From contig CALLQI010000014.1 in assembly GCA_938014885.1 (NCBI GenBank), positions 1 through 64,000 of the forward strand: a DNA stretch of 64,000 nucleotides. Direction: 5' to 3'. The notes under the pieces were generated by a model. It was not told the origin of the DNA. It made no database searches and saw nothing but the letters and a program-made list of their open reading frames with translations. Numbering within the stretch: the first letter of the stretch is position 1; the number at the start of each line of letters is the position of its first letter. Source of the stretch: an uncultured bacterium. GTDB taxonomy: Bacteria > Planctomycetota > UBA8742 > UBA2392. Shown here in pieces: positions 8,288-16,422 of this stretch. The position numbers and the translations under genes were made by a program.

Positions 8288-9127
8288 CTACTTCGCGAAG
8301 ATCTCGCGGAAGAAGTCGTGGCAGGCTTCCCAGCTGCGGGCGTCGGCCTTGGCGTTGTAGGCGCTGCCTTTGCTGTTGTCGCTGCCGGCGTTGGGGTTGG
8401 TGAAGCTGTGCACCGAGTTGCCGTATGCCGTGAAGTACCAGTCCACTTTGCCGGTGCGCATTTCGTCCATCAGCGCGCTGACGTCGGCGGGCGGCACCAT
8501 CGGGTCGTCGGCACCGTGCAGCACCAGCACCTTGGCCTTGATGCCCTTGTTTTCGCCCAGTGCCTTCAGGCCGCCGTGGAAGCTGACGACACCTGCGACT
8601 TCAGCACCGCTGCGCGCGAGCTCAAGCACCGTCGTACCACCGAAGCAGAAGCCGATTGCCGCGATACGCGACGTGTCCACGCCGTCGACCTGCTGCATGT
8701 AAGTCAGCGCCGCGGTGATGCGTTCGCGCAGCACGTCAGGCTTTCCGTACAGGCCGCCGGCCTGGGCGCGGGCTTCGGTTGCATTGGCGGGGCGCACGCC
8801 TTTGCCGTACATGTCCACGGCCAGTGCGATGTAGCCCATGCTCGCAAAACGGTCGCACTGGTCTTTGTCCCACTGCTTCAGGCCCATCCAGTCCGGCACC
8901 AACAGGACGGCGGGCCAGGTCTGGCCCTTCATACGGTTGGCCGGCCGCGCGAGCCAGCCTTCCATGCCCGCATCGCCGGCCTTGTACTCGACGGCCGTTG
9001 ACGCGACTTCTTCCTTGGCGGGCTCGGTGGCGGGCGCGCTCTGGGCCTCCGGGGCCTTCGGCGCGAACGCGACAAACAGCGCGGCCGCAACGGCCATCAG
9101 TGCAAACGTAGCAAGCAGTTTCTGCAT
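8288..9127 (-). CDS. Secreted dienelactone hydrolase family protein
   Basis: 279 aa. An N-terminal signal or anchor (residues 1-22) is followed by an Ala/Glu/Pro linker and an alpha/beta-hydrolase domain from about residue 45. The nucleophile motif is G-F-C-F-G-G with Cys161; the acid is probably Asp207 in H-G-A-D-D-P, and the base His240 in S-V-H-S-F. This Cys-Asp-His triad is the dienelactone hydrolase type. Family members cleave lactones or carboxylic esters; the substrate cannot be told from sequence. Export to the periplasm is inferred from the leader. It has its own terminator. Confidence 0.9.
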   Translation of the reverse strand: MQKLLATFALMAVAAALFVAFAPKAPEAQSAPATEPAKEEVASTAVEYKAGDAGMEGWLARPANRMKGQTWPAVLLVPDWMGLKQWDKDQCDRFASMGYIALAVDMYGKGVRPANATEARAQAGGLYGKPDVLRERITAALTYMQQVDGVDTSRIAAIGFCFGGTTVLELARSGAEVAGVVSFHGGLKALGENKGIKAKVLVLHGADDPMVPPADVSALMDEMRTGKVDWYFTAYGNSVHSFTNPNAGSDNSKGSAYNAKADARSWEACHDFFREIFAK

Positions 9128-9435
9128 GGTAGTCTCCGTGGTCAGGATCGGTTGTCAGGTCAGAATGCAGGTCAAACACCCCGTCGGGTAGCGTGATTCC
9201 TTGATTGCCCCATTTCAGCGTCGACACCTGATGCCGAACAGTATTGCATGACGCGCGGATCGCGAAGCACGAAATACAAAGGCAACAGCTTTGGTCCACG
9301 AAGGACACCAAGCAACACGAGGAACCGCGTTGGCAGCGACGGCGTAAGTCGCAAACTCTGGTGTCATTCTTCGTGGCACTTGGTGTCCTTCGTGGACAAC
9401 AGCCGTTGTAGTTCTGAGCGCGCATGCAACGGGCA
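9128..9435. other. 308-bp intergenic region carrying a long inverted repeat
   Basis: Nothing coding is evident. The region lies between the start of the hydrolase gene and the stop of the ROK kinase gene, and holds the 19-bp inverted repeat described separately. Confidence 0.6.
9294..9397. repeat. 19-bp perfect inverted repeat, 66-bp spacer
   Basis: GTCCACGAAGGACACCAAG (9294-9312) and its exact reverse complement (9379-9397). Similarity continues imperfectly outward (CAACAGCTTTG against CAACGGCTGTT), and a degenerate internal copy (GGTGTCATTCTTCGTGG) lies at about 9360-9376. It has the same design as the 19-bp inverted repeat at 20815-20890. Confidence 0.85.
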
Positions 9436-10311
9436 TCAGACTGGTGCAGGCAGGTGGGCGGCGCCGATTACGCCGGCGTGTTCGCCGAGTTGACTTGTCA
9501 AGAGCGGTAGCTCGGCCAGCGGCGGCGCGAACACTCGCAGCTTCAAAGCCGCGCGGACGTGCGGTTCGATCAGCGCGAAACTGTTGCTGATCCCGCCTGT
9601 GAACACGATCGCGTCCAGGTCCAGCGTGTTATTGATGCTGCCCAGCGCGCTGCCCAGCATGCTGCCCATCATGCGCCACACGGCCTCGCCTTTCTCGCCC
9701 CCGTGCTCGGCGATTTCGCGGGCGGTGCTGGCGTGGCCGCCGACTTCGCGGTATTTGCGCAGCAGCCCGGCCTTGCCCGCGTAGGCCTCAATGCAGCCAA
9801 GGCGGCCGCAACCGCACGGCCACGCGGTGGGGGATGCATCGACCAGCACATGCCCGATTTCGCCGGCGAAGCCGTTGCTGCCGCGGCGCAGGTTGCCGTC
9901 GAGAACCACGCCGCCGCCCACGCCGGTTCCCAGCGTGACCAGCAGGAAACTCTTGTACTTGTTGCCCCAGCCGTACAGGCGCTCGGCCAGTGCGGCCGCG
10001 GTGGCATCGTTCTCGACGCCGACGGGACAGCCCAGCCGCCGCGAAAGCTCGGCGCCAATGTTCACGTCTTCAAAGCCGGGCACGTTGGGAAGGCGCCAGC
10101 AGCGGCCGTCGGGGCGAACTTCACCGGGGATGGCCGTACCGGCGAACTCGGGCGAAGGTGCCAAGCCGCGCACCAGGGCCGCAATCGCGTCCAGCACGGC
10201 AGGTGCACCGTGCGACGCGTTCGTTTCGATGCTCGCATGGGCACGCACATTGGCGCCGTCCACGACGGCAGCCTTGATCAACGTACCACCCCAATCAATG
10301 CCAACGCGCAT
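9436..10311 (-). CDS. ROK family sugar kinase (glucokinase-like)
   Basis: 291 aa. The N-terminal phosphate-binding motif is D-W-G-G-T-L-I-K. The ROK signature spans V-T-L-G-T-G-V-G-G-G-V-V through G-E-I-G-H-V-L-V-D to the zinc-type cluster C-G-C-G-R-L-G-C-I-E-A-Y-A-G. The catalytic Asp is probably in V-E-N-D-A-T-A-A-A. ROK proteins of this size without a helix-turn-helix are kinases for glucose, N-acetylglucosamine, fructose or polyphosphate-dependent glucose phosphorylation. The substrate is not determinable here. Confidence 0.92.
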   Translation of the reverse strand: MRVGIDWGGTLIKAAVVDGANVRAHASIETNASHGAPAVLDAIAALVRGLAPSPEFAGTAIPGEVRPDGRCWRLPNVPGFEDVNIGAELSRRLGCPVGVENDATAAALAERLYGWGNKYKSFLLVTLGTGVGGGVVLDGNLRRGSNGFAGEIGHVLVDASPTAWPCGCGRLGCIEAYAGKAGLLRKYREVGGHASTAREIAEHGGEKGEAVWRMMGSMLGSALGSINNTLDLDAIVFTGGISNSFALIEPHVRAALKLRVFAPPLAELPLLTSQLGEHAGVIGAAHLPAPV

Positions 10312-10371
10312 GGCGGCAGCGTACCCACGCCAACCGGAAATGCTGCAACTTTGCAGGCCGAACGGGCGTTA

Positions 10372-10382
10372 TTACAATGTAA
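10372..10382. promoter_or_regulatory. Possible operator of the toxin-antitoxin pair
   Basis: TTACA-A-TGTAA, a perfect 11-bp palindrome 22 bp before the antitoxin ATG, in a short AT-rich patch. Type II toxin-antitoxin operons are usually autoregulated through such sites; binding here is inference. Confidence 0.4.
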
Positions 10383-10404
10383 CACAGCCTGTCGGAGATC
10401 GAAC

Positions 10405-10632
10405 ATGGTCAAGACAATCAATCGCGTCGGCAACAGCGCGGGCATCACGCTTGACAAGGCGTTGCTGGACCTCGTGCACCTGAAGCTGGGCGACAAAGTG
10501 CTCATCACCGTACGCGACGGCAGCATCGTGATTACGCCCGAGAACGTGGGCTTCACGGACGCTGAGCTGGATTCGGCCGCAAGCAAGGTGTTCCGCAAGC
10601 ACGCCAAGACCTTCAAGAAACTGGCGGAGTAA
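10405..10632 (+). CDS. AbrB/MazE-type antitoxin
   Basis: 75 aa, ATG preceded by GGAG. Residues 3-47 match the SpoVT/AbrB swapped-hairpin DNA-binding fold: R-V-G-N-S-A-G-I-T-L-D-K, then L-K-L-G-D-K-V-L-I, then I-V-I-T-P. The C-terminal third is helical and charged, the part expected to wrap the toxin. The toxin gene starts three bases after its stop, so the two form an operon. In the prototype phage P1 system the antitoxin Phd belongs to a different fold; AbrB-type partners for Doc toxins are also seen in bacteria. Confidence 0.88.
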   Translation: MVKTINRVGNSAGITLDKALLDLVHLKLGDKVLITVRDGSIVITPENVGFTDAELDSAASKVFRKHAKTFKKLAE

Positions 10633-10635
10633 GCC

Positions 10636-11025
10636 GTGCGCTTTCTGAGCACCGAAAACGTACTGCGGCTGCATGCGCAGTCGATTGAAGAGTTCGGCGG
10701 TGCAAGCGGTCTGCGCGACCGCGGCATGCTGGAGTCTGCCGTGTCGATGCCACAGGCAACTTTCGGCGGCGAGTTCCTTCACCCCGACCTTCCCGCGATG
10801 GCCGGCGCGTATCTGTATCACCTGTCGCAAGCGCATCCGTTCATCGACGGCAACAAGCGAACGGCCATGGCCGCCGCGCTGGTGTTCGTATCGTTGAACG
10901 GGGCCGAAGTGGTCGCGACTGACGATGAGTTAATCGCGCTGGGCCTCGGTGTCGCGAGCAGCGAAATCTCGAAAGATGAAGTAATCACGCGCCTGCGCGC
11001 GATGATCCGCACCTTGGACACCTAG
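10636..11025 (+). CDS. doc: Doc-type Fic-fold toxin (death on curing)
   Basis: 129 aa, GTG start. The Fic/Doc core motif reads H-P-F-I-D-G-N-K-R-T (residues 67-76). The Lys74 after Asn, where AMP-transferring Fic proteins have Gly, is the Doc feature; in phage P1 Doc this goes with phosphorylation of elongation factor EF-Tu. Length is right for Doc. Immediately downstream of its antitoxin. Target and activity in this organism are inferred from the family. Confidence 0.92.
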   Translation: MRFLSTENVLRLHAQSIEEFGGASGLRDRGMLESAVSMPQATFGGEFLHPDLPAMAGAYLYHLSQAHPFIDGNKRTAMAAALVFVSLNGAEVVATDDELIALGLGVASSEISKDEVITRLRAMIRTLDT

Positions 11026-11097
11026 CAAGAACTGGTTGGGTATGAGCTTCAGGCTGGGGTCGACAGTTTGCGGTAGCTGCAGCTGTTTGCAGTAACC

Positions 11098-11124
11098 GTT
11101 GACTGTGAACGGTTGACTGTGAAC
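11098..11124. repeat. Two copies of a 13-bp tandem repeat
   Basis: GTTGACTGTGAAC occurs twice, one base apart, in the gap between doc and the convergent gene. It is similar in style to the other short text-like intergenic repeats of the window. Confidence 0.7.
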
Positions 11125-11179
11125 CCGATCCCTGACTCTGGTGGTCATGCAATCAGCGGCAAGGCTGCACCGCGAGCTC

Positions 11180-11671
11180 TCAAACCCGCCGGTAGTCGAA
11201 CTCGACGCCGAGGCCTTCTTCGCCTTTGGGTGTGATGTTGTAGTGCCGCAGGATCAGCCGGTCGCGGCCTTTCAGCGTCAGTGTGGTGCGCCAGCCCCAG
11301 GTTTCGGGCCCTGCTGGATAGCTGCCCAGCACGTCGGGTGACTTGGCGTTGGCGCCGGGCTTGCCCAGGCTCAGCATGATCCGCGTGCCGTTGTGCAGGT
11401 TGTTGACCCACGCGCATTGCCACTGCTTCTCGCCCAGCGAATAGCCCAGCAACGCCAGCCCCTTCATGCGGTGGCCCACGAGCTTGCCCGAGTATTCGTG
11501 CTGCGCAAACGTGCCGCCGAGCACCAGCTTGATGCGGCCTTTTACCGGCGACGTATCCGCCAGCTTGCCGGGCTCAAACCAGGTGCGCGCGCTGCCTTCC
11601 CACTTACCCACCAGCTTGGCCAGCACCGCGTGCGGGCCGGACTTGAATGACTTGGCCAATGCGTCAGACAT
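11180..11671 (-). CDS. DUF1579 family protein
   Basis: 163 aa from the ATG at 11671, which has GGAGAG about 9 bases upstream; a GTG at 11695 is a less likely start. The opening L-V-G-K-W-E-G-S-A-R-T-W and following beta-strand pattern (G-R-I-K-L-V-L-G-G-T-F-A-Q-H-E-Y) match DUF1579, small lipocalin-like beta-barrel proteins of unknown function. No signal peptide, so probably cytoplasmic. Confidence 0.8.
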   Translation of the reverse strand: MSDALAKSFKSGPHAVLAKLVGKWEGSARTWFEPGKLADTSPVKGRIKLVLGGTFAQHEYSGKLVGHRMKGLALLGYSLGEKQWQCAWVNNLHNGTRIMLSLGKPGANAKSPDVLGSYPAGPETWGWRTTLTLKGRDRLILRHYNITPKGEEGLGVEFDYRRV

Positions 11672-11734
11672 CGCGCTCTCCGAAAGGATGCGCACACGTT
11701 AGCTGTTGCCGATGCAACTGGAAACCGGGGACGT

Positions 11735-12442
11735 TTACTTGCCGGACTGGCGCGCTTCCTTGCGCTCCGAGTCGCGGATGCGTTGCACTTCGCGGCTCAG
11801 GTCCTGCTGGTAGCGCTGCCACTCATCGCGCGGGATCACCGGTGTTGGCTTGGGCGCCTGGTAGCCTTCCAGCGGCCGCGCGGCCGGGGCGGTCTGCGCA
11901 TGGGGGCGATACTCCGGGCCCACCACATAGCTTGGTGTTTCGCCGCGGGGTGCCACTTGCACGCGGGCTGGACGATCAGGGTGCAGCTTATCCAGCAGCC
12001 GCGCGCCGAACTGTGCCAGAGCGCCGGAAAGCATGCCCACCGCCAGCAGCGACACCAGAACCGTGGCAAACCGTGTCCAGGGGCCGGCACGGCCCGTTGC
12101 GGCCGGGTCCGCGCCGCTGTGGCGGCTTCGACCGGTCCAGGCAACTGCCATCACCGACAACACCGTGGCCATGAACCACAGGCCCAGCGCCAGGCAGATC
12201 GCCGCGCCAACCACGCAGACCATCGCAGCACCCAGCATGCCACCGGCCGCAGGCGCGGGTTCGTGCACAATCCGGCGCTGCGCCGGGTAGCGCGTCTGTT
12301 GCGGATGCCAGGTCGGGTAGGGGCGATAGCCGTAGGGGACCGGCTGGTGCTGGTGCAACGCGGCCCGGCATCGCGGGCAACGCTGCACAGCGTCGCCGAT
12401 CGCGAAGCTTTCCCACCCGCATTGGCACGAAGTGTGGGGCAT
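11735..12442 (-). CDS. Zinc-ribbon membrane protein, unknown
   Basis: 235 aa. The N terminus has C-x-C at residues 7-9 and C-P-R-C at 22-25, a likely metal-binding ribbon. A proline/tyrosine-rich linker follows, then hydrophobic segments at about 67-85, 85-102 and 124-143. The C-terminal tail (160-235) is polar and ends in a charged coiled-coil-like helix. No family recognised. Confidence 0.75.
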   Translation of the reverse strand: MPHTSCQCGWESFAIGDAVQRCPRCRAALHQHQPVPYGYRPYPTWHPQQTRYPAQRRIVHEPAPAAGGMLGAAMVCVVGAAICLALGLWFMATVLSVMAVAWTGRSRHSGADPAATGRAGPWTRFATVLVSLLAVGMLSGALAQFGARLLDKLHPDRPARVQVAPRGETPSYVVGPEYRPHAQTAPAARPLEGYQAPKPTPVIPRDEWQRYQQDLSREVQRIRDSERKEARQSGK

Positions 12443-12493
12443 GACTGGATTCTACCACATGAAAATGCGCCGTGCGGGAATCCCTGAAATCAC

Positions 12494-12519
12494 CGGGGCC
12501 GGCGTTTCCGCCAGCCCCG
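12494..12519 (-). terminator. Probable terminator after the anti-sigma gene
   Basis: CGGGGCCGGCG, loop TTTC, CGCCAGCCCCG, an 11-bp stem with one C/A mismatch, 28 bp beyond the minus-strand stop. The T-run after it is weak. Confidence 0.6.
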
Positions 12520-12546
12520 ATGGTGTGCGCTGCCCAGCGCGTAAGC

Positions 12547-13752
12547 CTAGTCGTTTTCCCAGGGGCGGCGGTGTGAACGCAGCTCATCCATGGCGGCAGC
12601 AATGGCCTTGCGCTGCACCTCCGTAAGGGTGCGCTTGACCAGCGACAGCCGTGCCGGAGTCAGGTCACTTTCATATTCGCCGAAGTGCCGTTCATACAGC
12701 GCGGCCCCATCCAGCGAGCGCCCCAGCTTCAACAGCGCGTGAATCGCGGCCAGGTGAGCCTGGTCCACCAGTCGGCCGCGGCTGTACGCGGCGATGTAGG
12801 CCTCGGCGGCGGCAATCACGCCTTCGGGGTCGTTGTCGTATTCGGCCTTGCGGACCACGGCAAACAATGCCAGTTCCGAGCTCGCGTCGTCAGCGGCAGA
12901 AAGCAGGCGCGGCGCGCGCTCGGTGTCGAGCAGGCGCGACTCAAAGTAATACTGACGCGCCAGGCGCTCAGGCGCCTTCACGCTGTCCAGCTTCTGGCGT
13001 ACCAGCGCCAGGTCCGGCGCGCGGTCGTCGGTGCGGCTGCGCGCGGCCTCGGCGGTCACGTCGGCCAGCGCCCGCGACAGGCTTTCCACGAAGGCAAAGT
13101 ATTCATTGCGGCGGTCAGCCGGCATGCGCGCGACCTCAGCCGAAAGCCAGGGCGCGCGACGGCCGAGTTCAGACATCTCAAGCTCAAGCTGCAGCAGGCT
13201 GCGTTGTGTGTCCGCATCGGCACCGTTGCCGGCGTTGAACACTTCAATCGCGGAGACATTGCGGCGCAGCACCTGCAACCGGGCGAAGTGATCGCCCATC
13301 ACCGGCAGCAAGTCGCTTTCCGTGGGCTGCGAGGTCACCGGCTGCAAATCCAGCGCGACCTGCCCGCCTTCCGGCGAGGCCGGCTTATCGTCAAACACAC
13401 CCGGCACGCCTACGATCGCGAGTACCACGGCTGCGGCCACGGCCCCGGCCGCAACTTGCGCGATGTGCTGCCACAGCGGTGCCGGCGCGGTGCGGATGCG
13501 GCGGCGGGCGCGCTCAGCCAATTCTTCGGTCTTGATGCGGCCGAGCACCCGCTGCTCAAAGCCGGCGGCGGGCTCACGCGTGGGCAGGGCGTGCAGCAGC
13601 GCAATCGCGCCCTGCAAGGTATGCACCTGCTGCTTCAACTTGGGGTTGCCTGCCATGCGCTTTTGGAAGTCGCGCTCGTCGGCCGGGCTTAGGCGCCCAT
13701 CGACGAAGTCGTGAACTTCAGAAGGCAGCGGCTGGTATTCGCCTGGATCCAT
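12547..13752 (-). CDS. Anti-sigma factor-like transmembrane protein
   Basis: 401 aa from the ATG at 13752. The N-terminal ~60 residues (V-H-D-F-V-D-G-R-L-S-P-A-D-E-R-D-F-Q-K-R) follow the pattern of anti-sigma domains that bind ECF sigma factors, but the H-x3-C-x2-C zinc motif of ZAS proteins is absent. One transmembrane helix spans about residues 96-118. The 280-residue outer part is alpha-helical and looks like a sensory or repeat domain. It lies directly downstream of an ECF sigma gene on the same strand, which supports the role. It would hold the sigma factor at the membrane until a signal arrives (inference). Confidence 0.75.
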   Translation of the reverse strand: MDPGEYQPLPSEVHDFVDGRLSPADERDFQKRMAGNPKLKQQVHTLQGAIALLHALPTREPAAGFEQRVLGRIKTEELAERARRRIRTAPAPLWQHIAQVAAGAVAAAVVLAIVGVPGVFDDKPASPEGGQVALDLQPVTSQPTESDLLPVMGDHFARLQVLRRNVSAIEVFNAGNGADADTQRSLLQLELEMSELGRRAPWLSAEVARMPADRRNEYFAFVESLSRALADVTAEAARSRTDDRAPDLALVRQKLDSVKAPERLARQYYFESRLLDTERAPRLLSAADDASSELALFAVVRKAEYDNDPEGVIAAAEAYIAAYSRGRLVDQAHLAAIHALLKLGRSLDGAALYERHFGEYESDLTPARLSLVKRTLTEVQRKAIAAAMDELRSHRRPWEND

Positions 13753-13896
13753 TGCTCGGGGCCCCGCTACGGTTTGCTGTGCTGCTTGATGCACTGTCCG
13801 CGACGATCAAGGGTAATCGCCGCGTGGTGATACGTCCTGCATCGGCCTGAATGGAAGTAAATCGCCCGCAAAGCACACACAAAAGCACACACCCGT

Positions 13897-14535
13897 TCAG
13901 GCCCCGGATGCCCGGCCGTCTTCGCCGTTCAGGTTTACGTGGCGCGAAATGCGGTGCGTGAAAAACTCGCGCGCGCGGGCCAGCCGTGCCGAAACGGTCT
14001 TCACACTGCACCCCAGAATCTCGGACACTTCGTCGTGCGTGAGCTGCTGCACGTCCACCAACTCAAGCACGTCGCGGAACTTCTCGCTCATGGCCTCAAG
14101 CGTTTCTTCGATCAGCTTGCGCAGCTCTTCATTCGTTGCCGTGTCCATGGGCCCGCGGCCGGGGTGCTTGAATTGCAGCGCCGGGGTTTCTTCGTCGTCT
14201 TCGCTGGCGCGGCCGCGCAGCACGGTAAAGGTCACGGGCTTCTTTTTGCGGATGTAATCGGTGACCAGGTTGCGCGCGACGCGGTACAGCCACGCGCTGG
14301 CGGTCTGGTCGCGGATGCGGTCAAGTTCGCGGAAAAGGCGGATGAACGTTTCTTGGCAGATGTCTTCGGCCGCGCTGTCGTCTTTGACCAGGCGCACGAC
14401 GTACGTGAAGATCGGGCCGCGGTACTTGCTGAGGTATTTTTCGAAGCGGTCCATGCGCGGCGATTCCGACCGTGACCCCGATGGGGCCTGAACCACTGAT
14501 TGTGACTGCCGCAGGGCGGAAGTTCCAAGGTTCAT
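13897..14535 (-). CDS. ECF-type RNA polymerase sigma factor
   Basis: 212 aa. The ATG at 14535 is preceded by AAGGGA; longer frames upstream are not supported. Region 2 is visible at about residues 32-100 (Y-L-S-K-Y-R-G-P-I-F, then A-E-D-I-C-Q-E-T-F-I-R-L-F, then W-L-Y-R-V-A-R-N-L). Region 4 follows at about 140-195, with the helix-turn-helix L-T-H-D-E-V-S-E-I-L-G-C-S-V-K-T-V-S-A-R. A 40-residue linker separates them. The anti-sigma gene follows 144 bp downstream, and a histidine kinase gene is divergent. Target promoters are not known. Confidence 0.92.
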   Translation of the reverse strand: MNLGTSALRQSQSVVQAPSGSRSESPRMDRFEKYLSKYRGPIFTYVVRLVKDDSAAEDICQETFIRLFRELDRIRDQTASAWLYRVARNLVTDYIRKKKPVTFTVLRGRASEDDEETPALQFKHPGRGPMDTATNEELRKLIEETLEAMSEKFRDVLELVDVQQLTHDEVSEILGCSVKTVSARLARAREFFTHRISRHVNLNGEDGRASGA

Positions 14536-14702
14536 TGTAATTCCCTTCGCACGGATGCTGCCCCAAGCGTTAAACGCGGCCGGGCCCGGCCACCGGCAAC
14601 AATTCCGGCGGCTAAATCCTTCAGGTTTCAGGAATTGCGCCGGCGGCCGCATTTGGACAGCCGGCTACCCGCAGGGTGTGATTTATCCGTATACTGTGGG
14701 CC

Positions 14703-14707
14703 GGAGG
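14703..14707 (+). promoter_or_regulatory. Ribosome binding site deciding a TTG start
   Basis: GGAGG lies five bases before TTG at 14713, in a frame open from 14635. No other start codon in the frame has a comparable site, and this one puts the first transmembrane helix at the N terminus. A TATACT hexamer at 14690-14695 lies too near to be an obvious promoter for a long leader. Confidence 0.75.
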
Positions 14708-14712
14708 CTGCC

Positions 14713-16422
14713 TTGGCGCTTTCTGTACGTCGCTGGTCCAACCGGAGATTGCTGTACCCGATCGCAATCTTCGCGATCATCGCGCCGACGGTGATCATGG
14801 GCCTGTTCGGCGCCTATGCCCTGCGCGAAATCGAACTTCGACCTTCGCTGTATCGGCAGGACCTTCGCACCGTCCAGACCGGCCTTGAACAGTCCCTTGA
14901 GTCCCGCATTGCCCCACTGGCCATCAAGCCCCCGGCCGACGAGGCTGACCTGGCGCGGGTGTCAGCCGGTGTGGACGACTACTTCCGCGACTACAGCCGC
15001 AGCCTGGCCTCGCGCTGTTTTGTCGGCCTGGGCAGCGACGTAAAGCTTGTACGCAACCTCGATGGCAGCAATGTCAGCAACCTGCCCCCGGCATTGCAGC
15101 AACTGCTGCTGACCGGCCCCGCGGGCTCAGGCAACCGTATTGTGCGCGAGGTGCTGAACACCGACGTGACCGGCGGCCAGCGCCAGCCTTCCACGACGCT
15201 GGTTTACATTGATACCCAGACCCGCGGCTTTATTGCCTGGGAGTTGCTGCCCGGCCAGCTCGAGCGCGCGATCAGTGACTTCATTGATTCGGTGGAACTT
15301 GAGAACGATTCGTTGTCGCTGAGTGTCGTGCCGCGCAACGAACTGTCGTGGCAGATCAACCCCGGCCAAAGTGTCGAAACCGTGGGCTTTGTGCCCGTGC
15401 ACCAGTCGCTGCTGCCGTCGCGATACGTCGTGCTGCGCATCGATGCGGACCGCCAGTTCTACAAAGACAGCACCCTGCTTAGTTCCATCTTCATCATCAT
15501 CGCGGTGCTGTGCGTGCCGATCGTGGCCAGCGCCACACTGATGGTCGTGCACATGATCCTGCGCGAGGCCAGCGAGGCGCGCAAGAAAGTTGACTTCGTC
15601 AGCAACGTGACGCACGAACTGAAGACGCCGCTCACCAGCATCCGCATGTTCGTGGAAACGCTGAAGCTCGGGCGCGTGAAGGACCAGAAGCAGGTCAACG
15701 CTTGCCTGGACGTGATCATGAGTGAAACCGAGCGCTTAGGCGCGCTGATCGACCACGTACTCAGCTTCAGCAAGGTCGAAAACCAGGTCAAGAAGTACAA
15801 CATGCAGCCGAACAACCTGTCGCAGGTCGCCAAAGACACCGTCGCGCTGTTCAAGGCGCAGATTCCTGCCCAGCACCGCGACGGCGTTCGTATCAAGATT
15901 CTGCCGGGCGTGCCCAGCCTTGCCATGTTTGACAAGGACGCCGTCCGTGAAGTGCTGCTGAACCTGCTGAGCAACGCCGTGAAATACAGTGGCGAAGAAA
16001 AGTCGGTCGTCGTGCAGGTCGGCGCCGATCAGCGCGACCTTTGGTTCTCTGTGCAGGACAAGGGCATCGGCATTGACCCCGAAGACCAGCCCCGGGTGTT
16101 CGAAAAGTTCTTCCGCGTTGACGAAGCGCTGACCCGCAAGGTGGACGGCACGGGCCTCGGCCTCGCGATCTGCAAGGAAATCGTGCAGGCCCACCGCGGC
16201 AAGATCAGCCTGATTTCGGCTCGCGGCCACGGCAGCCAGTTCACCGTCGCGATCCCGTACGTTCCGCCCACCGCAACGTCCACACGCCGGCGCACCACGG
16301 GCCTGCAGAAGTCCGCGGATTCCAACCGTGTGCCGGCTGTTGAGCGCAACCCCGATTCCACGCAAACTGAGCAACTGGCCACAGAGCCCACGCCCGTGCC
16401 AGCATCCGGGGACAAAGCATGA
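14713..16422 (+). CDS. Membrane sensor histidine kinase
   Basis: 569 aa from a TTG start with GGAGG upstream. Transmembrane helix 1 is at about residues 13-35, then a ~220-residue periplasmic sensor region, then helix 2 at about 258-282. The phospho-acceptor box is F-V-S-N-V-T-H-E-L-K-T-P-L with His301. The ATPase domain shows N-L-L-S-N-A-V-K-Y (N box), D-K-G-I-G-I-D (G1), F-E-K-F-F-R (F box) and G-T-G-L-G-L-A-I (G2). No HAMP domain is obvious. The C-terminal ~60 residues are a low-complexity tail rich in Thr, Pro and Ser. No response regulator is adjacent. The next gene overlaps its stop by four bases (ATGA). Confidence 0.93.
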   Translation: MALSVRRWSNRRLLYPIAIFAIIAPTVIMGLFGAYALREIELRPSLYRQDLRTVQTGLEQSLESRIAPLAIKPPADEADLARVSAGVDDYFRDYSRSLASRCFVGLGSDVKLVRNLDGSNVSNLPPALQQLLLTGPAGSGNRIVREVLNTDVTGGQRQPSTTLVYIDTQTRGFIAWELLPGQLERAISDFIDSVELENDSLSLSVVPRNELSWQINPGQSVETVGFVPVHQSLLPSRYVVLRIDADRQFYKDSTLLSSIFIIIAVLCVPIVASATLMVVHMILREASEARKKVDFVSNVTHELKTPLTSIRMFVETLKLGRVKDQKQVNACLDVIMSETERLGALIDHVLSFSKVENQVKKYNMQPNNLSQVAKDTVALFKAQIPAQHRDGVRIKILPGVPSLAMFDKDAVREVLLNLLSNAVKYSGEEKSVVVQVGADQRDLWFSVQDKGIGIDPEDQPRVFEKFFRVDEALTRKVDGTGLGLAICKEIVQAHRGKISLISARGHGSQFTVAIPYVPPTATSTRRRTTGLQKSADSNRVPAVERNPDSTQTEQLATEPTPVPASGDKA

